Source of the DNA: Parathalassolituus penaei
Lineage (GTDB): Bacteria > Pseudomonadota > Gammaproteobacteria > Pseudomonadales > Oceanobacteraceae
Assembly: GCF_026626885.1 (NCBI RefSeq)
Contig: NZ_JAPNOA010000058.1
Span: 165,910 to 229,909, forward strand
Reading direction: 5' to 3'
DNA length: 64,000 nt
Every line of letters begins with the position of its first letter. Within the stretch, counting starts at the first letter, position 1. Below the pieces are notes generated by a model. It had not been told where the DNA came from. It did no database searches and saw only the letters and a list, made by a program, of their open reading frames with translations. The translations under genes were made by a program, and so were the position numbers. Below, piece by piece: positions 58,512 through 64,000 of this stretch.

Positions 58512-59159
58512 ATGAAAAAACTGGTGTTTGCTATCACTGCATCTGCTCTGCTGTCTGCCCATGTGATGGCCGCTGAAAACGACCCTGTTACCAGCACGCT
58601 GAACACCGCCGTTGAAACTGCTGCAACGGTTCAGGCTGCCAAGGAAGCTGGCAAAAACACTGCTGCTGACGCCAAAGCCCAGGCGGAAGCACTGAAAACC
58701 GAAAAGACCCAGCAGGCATTGGACAAGGCGTCCAACCTGAAACAGAACGCGACTGACGCTGTGGCTGCCAAAGCCGGTGTGGATGCCAGCGCTGTGACCA
58801 ATCCGGTGGGGGCCGCCAAAGACAAAGCCAACAGCCTGAAGACCTCTGCCACTGACAAGGCAAACTCCTTGAAGAGCAGTGCCGCCGATAAAGCGGGTGC
58901 AGCGACTGGTGTGGATACCGGTGTGGTCAGCAACCCGCTGGCGGCTGCCAAAGACAAGGTTAACAGCACCAAACAAGCGGCTGCTGACAAGGTGACTGGT
59001 GCCAAAGACGCCGCTAACGCCAAGGTTGATGGTGCCAAAGATGCTGCTAACGCCAAGGTCGATGGTGCGCAGTCTGCGGCTGCCAAGAAAGTATCTAGTA
59101 AGGCCGATCAAGCCAACTCGGCCGTTGAAAAAACCACAGGTATCAAGAAGTTCTGGTAA
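58512..59159 (+). CDS. secreted Ala/Lys-rich LEA-like protein
   Basis: 215 residues. A signal peptide (KKLVFAITASALLSAHVMA, cleavage before AENDP) is followed by a low-complexity, Ala/Lys/Asp-rich, strongly helical chain lacking Cys. Repeats are visible: AGVDASAVTNPVGAAKDK and TGVDTGVVSNPLAAAKDK; ANSLKTSATDK and ANSLKSSAADK; tandem AKDAANAKVDG. The pattern resembles 11-mer repeats of late embryogenesis abundant proteins, which protect against desiccation or cold. It is periplasmic by prediction. GGAATTACCTTGAT precedes the ATG. A strong terminator follows. Function is inferred only. Confidence 0.75.
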   Translation: MKKLVFAITASALLSAHVMAAENDPVTSTLNTAVETAATVQAAKEAGKNTAADAKAQAEALKTEKTQQALDKASNLKQNATDAVAAKAGVDASAVTNPVGAAKDKANSLKTSATDKANSLKSSAADKAGAATGVDTGVVSNPLAAAKDKVNSTKQAAADKVTGAKDAANAKVDGAKDAANAKVDGAQSAAAKKVSSKADQANSAVEKTTGIKKFW

Positions 59160-59235
59160 TTTACCGAGCCTAAAAGCTGAGCCAACATGTTTAATACCGG
59201 TCAGTTCATAATTGACGGATATTACATACTTTTAT

Positions 59236-59260
59236 ATGGGGCATCACTTGCCCCATTTTT
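59236..59260 (+). terminator. rho-independent terminator of the LEA-like gene
   Basis: TGGGGCA-TCACT-TGCCCCA stem followed by TTTTT, about 75 bases past the stop. Confidence 0.9.
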
Positions 59261-59285
59261 CAGAAATAAAAGCCGTCAAACCAAC

Positions 59286-59476
59286 TTGGGACACTCCGAA
59301 TCACCTTGAAAAGCTGTAAGCGAGTGCTGCTCTTGTGTGAATAAGGCGCGAATGCAGCGAAATGGCGAGTTCATTGGACCGAGTCTTTTTTAAATTCGCC
59401 AATAGAGTTCAAATGTGCTGCTGCACTTGTCCTTCGGAGCTTTCGTGATTCACGCTCCCCGATAATCCAGAGTGGT
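59286..59476 (+). mobile_element. MITE-like element, decayed copy
   Basis: The left end TTGGGACACTCCGAATCAC resembles copy 1 (TTGGGACACTCTGAATAAC). Interior segments GCGAGTGCTGC, AATGCAGCGAAATGGCGA, CCTTCGGAGCTTTCGTGATTC and CCCCGATAATCCAGAGTGG follow in the same order as in copy 1 (9257-9552). The right terminal repeat is lost. Boundaries are approximate. Confidence 0.65.
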
Positions 59477-59524
59477 AGTAGGCAAAAGGTTTTTCAGAAG
59501 GGGATCTGGCATGAATGCTGATAG

Positions 59525-59882
59525 TTAAGGACACTCTGAATAACTCGGTGCCCGCTCTGGCTTATCGGGATGGTGATGAATCACGAAGCCGGTTTGAAGG
59601 CCCTCTTGCCTAAATCCTGGGGGCTACGTCAAAAACCGGAGACACCGAGTCATCACCATCTCGAAAGCCCCAAAGGGCGCGGGCTTTAGCGCATTTGAGC
59701 GGTGTTGACGAACCTGCGCGGCCCGACTTGAAAAGGACCCGTCCAGGTTGGTTCGTCATTTCGCTGTGTTCGTCGCCTTGCTCACAAGCGCTGCAGCACT
59801 CGCGCACGACTGCATGGATGCAGGAAGGGCGAAGCAGGAGCCAGAGCCGAGAGCTGTGCAGAGTTATTCAGAGTGTCCTTAA
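59525..59882 (-). mobile_element. MITE-like inverted-repeat element, copy 2
   Basis: Perfect 18-base terminal inverted repeats GGACACTCTGAATAACTC (59529-59546) and its complement (59861-59878), each bordered outside by TTAA (59525-59528 and 59879-59882), so 22 bases are inverted in all. 358 bases, no transposase. The interior is the reverse complement of copy 1, with a long stem at 59569-59660 (GATGGTGATGA / TCATCACCATC and CCGGTTT / AAACCGG). Its right TTAA is also the left TTAA of copy 3. Confidence 0.85.
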
Positions 59883-60151
59883 GGGGACATCTATTTAATC
59901 CGGTGCCCGCTCTGGGCTTCCGGATGGTTACGAATCACGAAGCCAGTTTGCAGGCCTGACGGGTCAAGTCAAAAACTGGCGACACAGAGTCGGAATCATC
60001 CAGCAGCCCCCGAAGGGCGCGGGTTGCCGCTTCACATAGCTGCGTTAGAGAACTTGAAAAGGACTCGTCATTTCGCTGCGTTCTCCGTCTTGCTCTGAGA
60101 ACCGGCAACACTCGCGCAGAGCTGTGCAGGATTAAATAGATGTCCCCTTAA
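59879..60151 (-). mobile_element. MITE-like inverted-repeat element, copy 3 (different termini)
   Basis: Perfect 19-base terminal inverted repeats GGGGACATCTATTTAATCC (59883-59901) and complement (60129-60147), each bordered by TTAA. 273 bases. The interior aligns with copy 2 from CGGTGCCCGCTCTGG onward, yet the outer ~18 bases differ at both ends in matching fashion. The internal stem is also kept, with CCAGTTT / AAACTGG in place of CCGGTTT / AAACCGG. No coding capacity. Confidence 0.85.
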
Positions 60152-60369
60152 GCACCAATCGGCATTATTACGCTTCGTTCCATTATCTGCACGGCTTGTT
60201 AATTGACACAACCGTATGCCCTCATGGATGGCCTGTTCTCTGGCTGGGTCGGCTGTTGCCCGGATGGGCATGGTGCAGTCAGTTGCGCAGGGCGAATTTG
60301 GCAATCAATGATCAGGCTTTGATATTGCTTTTGATTGTCTGGAATTTGTATCTGTTCCGATATCAATGA

Positions 60370-61161
60370 TCACCAGTATTTTGCAAACAGCATGGCTGCT
60401 ACCACGCTTGCAAGTCCTGCAAATGTGAACTGAAGAATCCGTGCTGACAGATATGGAGACCAGAGTCGTCCGACCAATAATCCTACGCCGGTGGCGCCAA
60501 TAAAGTACCATCCGGATTCTGTAATCACAGCGCCGTGTGCCAGAGACTGCAAAACCGTGCCGCTGGATACCAGTGTAATCACTGCCAAAGAGGTGGCGAC
60601 AATGCCATGCATCCCCAGATTACTGAATTGCTGGATACCCGGCACAATCAGGAATCCACCGCCCACGCCCAGCAAACCACTGTTGAATCCGGCCAGTGCA
60701 CCAATGGCGGCGAGAGTGAAAAAACATTTCGGGTTCCACTGAAAACGGCCAGTCTCTTCGCGCAACATGCAATTTCGCGACAGAGCGACGTGCGTGCGGG
60801 ATTCCCCATCATGCCAGGCATGCCAGCCCATACGAGCGGCAATAAACAGCAGTAGCAGGCTAAAAAGGGTGGTCAGTGCATGGGTTGGTAGCCAGGCGGC
60901 AGCCTTGATGCCCAGTGGTGAGGCGGTAATACCAAAAGCAGCCATTACCAGAGCGGCGCGGTAACGCACCAGCCCATGCCGGAAACCGTCGATGGTGCCA
61001 ATCAGCGAGCTGATGCCAATGGCAATCAGGGATACAGGCCGTGCTTCTTCAATAGTCATCCCAAGGCCCAGCATCAGTGCCGGTACGGCCAGAGTACCGC
61101 CGCTGCCGGTTAATCCCAGAGCGATACCCACGCCGATACCCAGTAGCAGTTCGTTGAGCAT
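60370..61161 (-). CDS. TSUP (TauE/SafE) family membrane permease
   Basis: 263 residues, eight predicted helices. The first repeat has GLTGSGGTLAVPALMLGLGM and the second GFNSGLLGVGGGFLIVPGIQ, the TSUP glycine-rich re-entrant motifs. The central ~35 residues (WHDGESRTHVALSRNCMLRE) form a hydrophilic loop. GGGAGG precedes the ATG. An ATTC-N8-GAAT sequence 65 bases upstream matches operators of persulfide sensors (BigR/SqrR/YgaV), which control TSUP genes in sulfide-detoxification operons. That suggests export of sulfite or thiosulfate-type compounds. Confidence 0.88.
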   Translation of the reverse strand: MLNELLLGIGVGIALGLTGSGGTLAVPALMLGLGMTIEEARPVSLIAIGISSLIGTIDGFRHGLVRYRAALVMAAFGITASPLGIKAAAWLPTHALTTLFSLLLLFIAARMGWHAWHDGESRTHVALSRNCMLREETGRFQWNPKCFFTLAAIGALAGFNSGLLGVGGGFLIVPGIQQFSNLGMHGIVATSLAVITLVSSGTVLQSLAHGAVITESGWYFIGATGVGLLVGRLWSPYLSARILQFTFAGLASVVAAMLFAKYW

Positions 61162-61225
61162 AACGACCTCCCGATGGTGAGGTTGGGTGAGTGTTAATAA
61201 CTGTATGTTCCAAGTATATAACTAT

Positions 61226-61241
61226 ATTCTATTTATGGAAT
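61226..61241 (-). promoter_or_regulatory. candidate BigR/SqrR-type operator
   Basis: ATTCTATTTATGGAAT: ATTC, eight A/T-rich bases, GAAT, within an AT-rich promoter region (TATATAACTATATTC) of the TSUP gene. The half-site spacing equals that reported for persulfide-responsive ArsR-type repressors. No regulator gene is adjacent. Confidence 0.45.
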
Positions 61242-61362
61242 GTTGTCTGGTTAAAGTCCGACGGGATTGTCCGCATCTGCGACTGAATCCGTTCCCGCGG
61301 CTGTTACCCGGAATAGTGCCGGTCTAGACTGATAACAGGGAAGGCCAACTATCGGGGGTTAT

Positions 61363-62283
61363 ATGAAAGTATCGATCATCGGTGTCGGAAAAGTGGGATC
61401 GAGCCTCGCATTTGTCCTGTCTACCCGTAATTTTGTGCAGGAACTGGTGCTGGTTGGGCGTTCACCAGAATCCGTGATGGGTGATGTGCTGGATTTGCGC
61501 CATGGCCAGCTGTTTGTGGAATGCCCAACCCGGATTGTGGCAGGCACCCTGGCGGATACTGCGGGTTCCGATGTGATTGCCATTTGTGCATCGGCTCCCA
61601 TGCCTTCCAACATGGCCGACCGCCTCAGTCTTGCGCCTGCCAACGTCGCCCTGATGCAAGGTTTGTTGCCGGAACTGGCGTGTTTATCCCCTGACAGCAA
61701 GATCGTGATTGCCTCTAATCCGGTGGATGTTCTGGTGCATTTTGCGCTGGAATTTACCGGCTTCGAGCCACGTCAGGTGATTGGTACCGGTACTTTGCTG
61801 GACTCCGCACGTTTCCGGCAGTTGCTTGGGGAAGAACTTCAGATTCATATGGACGATATCCGCGCCAATATTCTGGGTGAACACGGCGATAGCCAATTCC
61901 CGGCCATGAGTTGCGCCAATGCAGGTGGTGAACCGATTGATGCCACTCCCGCCCGTTATGCGCTGGCGCAGCAGGCTGCTCGCGCCGGCTTTGAAGTCTT
62001 TAATCGCAAGGGCTTCACCAACTACGCAATTGCGCTGGCAGCAGCCGATATTATTCAGGTGATTGCGCTGGATACCCGTCACACCATGCCGGTAAGCCTG
62101 AAAGTGGATGGTTTCCTCGGTGTTGATGACGTCTGCCTGAGTTTGCCAGCAGTGGTTGGCAAGCGGGGGATTGAACGCATCCTGCATCCGCAGCTGAACG
62201 AGCAGGAGCAGGAAGCGTTTCTGCACAGTGCATCTGTTGTCCGCAAGGTGATCGAGTCGGTGCGCGAACAGACTCCGGCCTGA
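61363..62283 (+). CDS. L-lactate/malate dehydrogenase family protein
   Basis: 306 residues. NAD-binding Rossmann motif VSIIGVGKVGSSLAFVL at the start; IVIASNPVDVLVH; TGTLLDSARFRQLLGE; active-site His in ILGEHGDSQFP. Overall closest to bacterial LDH. The substrate loop reads SAPMPSNMADRLSL: the position that is Gln in LDH or Arg in MDH is Met, and the loop composition is unusual, so substrate preference is open. The catalytic Arg appears retained (ADRLS). Monocistronic, divergent from the TSUP gene. Confidence 0.82.
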   Translation: MKVSIIGVGKVGSSLAFVLSTRNFVQELVLVGRSPESVMGDVLDLRHGQLFVECPTRIVAGTLADTAGSDVIAICASAPMPSNMADRLSLAPANVALMQGLLPELACLSPDSKIVIASNPVDVLVHFALEFTGFEPRQVIGTGTLLDSARFRQLLGEELQIHMDDIRANILGEHGDSQFPAMSCANAGGEPIDATPARYALAQQAARAGFEVFNRKGFTNYAIALAAADIIQVIALDTRHTMPVSLKVDGFLGVDDVCLSLPAVVGKRGIERILHPQLNEQEQEAFLHSASVVRKVIESVREQTPA

Positions 62284-62421
62284 AGCGCACTGATGGTTGT
62301 TGCTGAGCGGGGGATATTCATTCCGGGAATGGTCGCAATCTGGCCGTAGCTGCCCGGAATCGCACTGTTATACTGACGGTTTCCCGCTGTTGAGCGGTTT
62401 TCTTCAGGATTGCCGACCCCC

Positions 62422-63051
62422 ATGTCCCTGTCTGCTGTGAATATTCCGGAAGGTTTTGTTGATCTTCAGGATCTGATGCCCGATCTGGTAGTGGCGCTGG
62501 CCTACTACTCGGATGACAACTTTGTTGGTGAGCGTATTGATGGATACGAAGCCAACCGTGCCCTGTTAAGCCGACCAGCCGCTGAAGCGGTTCAGAAGGT
62601 ACAGGCAGCGCTGGCAGCATTCGGACTGGGATTAAAAATTCTGGATGCCTATCGTCCACAACAGGCCGTTGATCACTTCCTGCGCTGGGCCCGGCAGGAC
62701 GGTCATGAGCAGGGGCGTGAGCGGTTTTACCCTGGCCTCGACAAGGCCACCCTGTTCCGTGAAGGCTACGTGGCCACTCATAGCAGCCACACCCGTGGCA
62801 GCACGGTAGATCTCACCATTATTGATCTGGCGACTGGCCAGGAACTCGATATGGGCAGCGAGTTCGACTTTTTCAGTACAGTATCCTGGCCGGAATATCT
62901 CGACCTGACCCCGAATCAGCGCGCCAATCGTTTGTTGTTACAAAACCTGATGCTGGAACAGGGCTTTTTGCCATTTGCCCAAGAGTGGTGGCACTTCACC
63001 CTGGCCAATGAACCCTGGCCGGATACCTGGTTTGATTTCCCGATTCGTTAA
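62422..63051 (+). CDS. D-alanyl-D-alanine dipeptidase (VanX/DdpX family, M15D)
   Basis: 209 residues from the ATG at 62422 (a TTG at 62410 is in frame). Zinc dipeptidase releasing D-Ala from D-Ala-D-Ala. Signatures: ILDAYRPQQAVDHF, zinc His/Asp in HSSHTRGSTVDLTI, and catalytic Glu plus zinc His in EWWHFTL. No signal peptide, so it is cytoplasmic like VanX and DdpX. No van or ddp transport genes are adjacent; a role in cell-wall turnover rather than glycopeptide resistance is more likely. Confidence 0.9.
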   Translation: MSLSAVNIPEGFVDLQDLMPDLVVALAYYSDDNFVGERIDGYEANRALLSRPAAEAVQKVQAALAAFGLGLKILDAYRPQQAVDHFLRWARQDGHEQGRERFYPGLDKATLFREGYVATHSSHTRGSTVDLTIIDLATGQELDMGSEFDFFSTVSWPEYLDLTPNQRANRLLLQNLMLEQGFLPFAQEWWHFTLANEPWPDTWFDFPIR

Positions 63052-63065
63052 TACAGGCCTGTGTT

Positions 63066-63557
63066 ATGAACGCTGACGCGCTGCAGATTGTTGAAGTCGA
63101 TTTTCACAACCCTGGGCATATGCAGGCCCTGGTGCAATTACTGGATCACTATGCCCATGACCCTATGGGCGGTGGAACAGGGCTCGACCCACAGGTAAAA
63201 GCCGAACTGCCACAACGGTTGGCGGGGTTTGCCGGAGCCCACAGCTGGTTGGGATGGGGTGATCAGCAGCCGGTGGCCTTGCTGAATGCCTTTGATGGTT
63301 TCTCGACCTTTCGGGCACGGCCACTACTGAATATTCATGATCTGGTGGTGCACGCTGATTATCGTGGGCGCGGGTTAGCGCGCCGGATGCTGGATGTTGC
63401 TGGCCAATGGGCACGGCAACGAGATTACTGCAAATTAACGTTGGAAGTGCTTTCTAATAATCGTTCGGCCATGGCTGCCTACCGAGCTGCAGGCTTTGAA
63501 GCCTATGAACTGGACCCTCAAGCGGGCCAGGCGCAGTTCTGGCAAAAATACCTCTGA
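63066..63557 (+). CDS. GNAT family N-acetyltransferase
   Basis: 163 residues. GNAT fold: acetyl-CoA loop motif DYRGRGLARRMLDVAGQWA near residue 98, preceded by the beta4 strand LNIHDLVVHA, and a C-terminal LEVLSNNRSAMAAYRAAGF block. Starts 14 bases after the dipeptidase gene, so the two are likely co-transcribed. The acceptor substrate is unknown. Confidence 0.9.
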   Translation: MNADALQIVEVDFHNPGHMQALVQLLDHYAHDPMGGGTGLDPQVKAELPQRLAGFAGAHSWLGWGDQQPVALLNAFDGFSTFRARPLLNIHDLVVHADYRGRGLARRMLDVAGQWARQRDYCKLTLEVLSNNRSAMAAYRAAGFEAYELDPQAGQAQFWQKYL

Positions 63558-63642
63558 GCCTGTTTTGTCCCTGATTGCCCTGACGCCCGGTTCAGGGTGG
63601 TGCTAGATTCCTGTTATGGGTTTACTGAACAGGATAAAAATA

Positions 63643-64000
63643 ATGAAACAGTCGCTCGAACCCCGTTGGTCTTCTTTCTGTGCCAGTAATCAGCGTTGTT
63701 GTGACGATGTGTTGGCCTGGCTTGTTACCCCGGTAGATGCTGATCGTGTGCATGCCATCCGGTTGGTCTGCAAAACCCTGCGCGCCAGCTGGCAATGGCT
63801 GCAAACCGACGCTGACACCAGACGTATCGCTCGTCAGCGTGGACGTGTGCTGGCGCAGGTAGCTGCCTTGCTGGCCGATCATCGGGAGCAGCAGGTGATG
63901 GCTGATTGGTTACAGCAACTGAGCGACAAGAGTACTGGCAGCCAGCGTCTGGCGCTGGGATATGCCAAACGCCGTTTGCTGACGCCTATTTCCGAGGCGT
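63643..64000 (+). CDS. CHAD domain protein, N-terminal part (runs off the window)
   Basis: Open from the ATG at 63643 (AGGAT upstream) to the window end, 119 residues seen. VHAIRLVCKTLRASWQWL, followed by an Arg-rich helix (RRIARQRGRVLAQVAALLADHREQQVM), fits the start of a CHAD domain, a helical bundle with conserved His and basic residues that binds polyphosphate. CHAD proteins often have an additional CYTH triphosphatase domain; none precedes it here. The remainder lies outside the window. Confidence 0.7.
   Translation, partial: MKQSLEPRWSSFCASNQRCCDDVLAWLVTPVDADRVHAIRLVCKTLRASWQWLQTDADTRRIARQRGRVLAQVAALLADHREQQVMADWLQQLSDKSTGSQRLALGYAKRRLLTPISEA

Larger units (their letters stand above)
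59160..60369. other. gene-free region holding a cluster of inverted-repeat elements
   Basis: 1210 bases. After the terminator it carries one decayed and two intact MITE-like elements (59286-60151). From 60152 to 60369 there is no convincing gene; a 78-codon - strand frame (60068-60304) partly overlaps the last element and has no recognised relative. Confidence 0.6.

Noticed and set aside
60068-60304. 78-codon - strand frame next to element copy 3
   Set aside because: Its C-terminal third is read from the element terminus; no recognisable relative. It might be a gene remnant but cannot be supported.

Overview
The window is chromosomal DNA of a gammaproteobacterium, most like the Oceanospirillales/Pseudomonas side of the class. 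The evidence is gene order: tadA-mltF-purL, rpsP-rimM-trmD-rplS, prfB-lysS, and suhB/trmJ-cysE-iscR-iscS-ndk-rlmN-pilF-ispG-hisS-yfgM-bamB-der are housekeeping blocks arranged as in that group. I see no plasmid, prophage, CRISPR array, rRNA or tRNA gene. Species assignment is not possible from the sequence alone.

Layout. 1-9 kb: end of a VRR-NUC nuclease gene, an acetyl-CoA hydrolase/CoA-transferase, leuA with a divergent Lrp-type regulator, an orphan sensor kinase, yciH, tadA and mltF. 9-17 kb: an isolated inverted-repeat element, purL, a hemerythrin-like protein and the S16/L19 ribosomal operon. 17-25 kb: dsbC, an 895-base gene-free segment dense in DnaA boxes, truC, a large secreted metallopeptidase-propeller-barrel protein, a Kef-type antiporter and a GC-rich hairpin region. 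25-31 kb: LOG-family gene, PhoH-PIN, a two-gene split Aer-like chemoreceptor, trxB and a LysR regulator. 31-41 kb: bacteriohemerythrin, two sugar-mutarotase-like genes, a GreAB-like protein, aroQ, two AEC transporters, a TSUP permease, a LamB-type porin and bfd. 41-58 kb: prfB (with its programmed frameshift), lysS, suhB, then a long + strand run from trmJ to der. 58-64 kb: an ACT-domain regulator, a secreted Ala/Lys-rich protein, a cluster of three inverted-repeat elements, a second TSUP permease, a lactate/malate dehydrogenase, a VanX-type dipeptidase, a GNAT enzyme and the start of a CHAD protein.

Functional links. The trmJ-der run combines Fe-S biogenesis (IscR with its operator, CysE supplying cysteine, IscS), users of Fe-S clusters (RlmN, IspG) and envelope or ribosome assembly (PilF, YfgM, BamB, Der). 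The usual iscU-iscA-hscBA-fdx genes and rodZ are not in this run.

The observations most worth following are: (1) a family of short elements with TTAA-flanked terminal inverted repeats, whose two ends and internal stems change together between copies; (2) an oriC-like DnaA-box cluster at 18.2-19.0 kb; (3) a SuhB homologue lacking essentially every catalytic metal ligand; (4) a gluzincin-propeller-barrel fusion protein; (5) an Aer receptor split into two overlapping genes, whose zinc-sensing CZB domain has lost its cysteine; and (6) a truncated isc locus.
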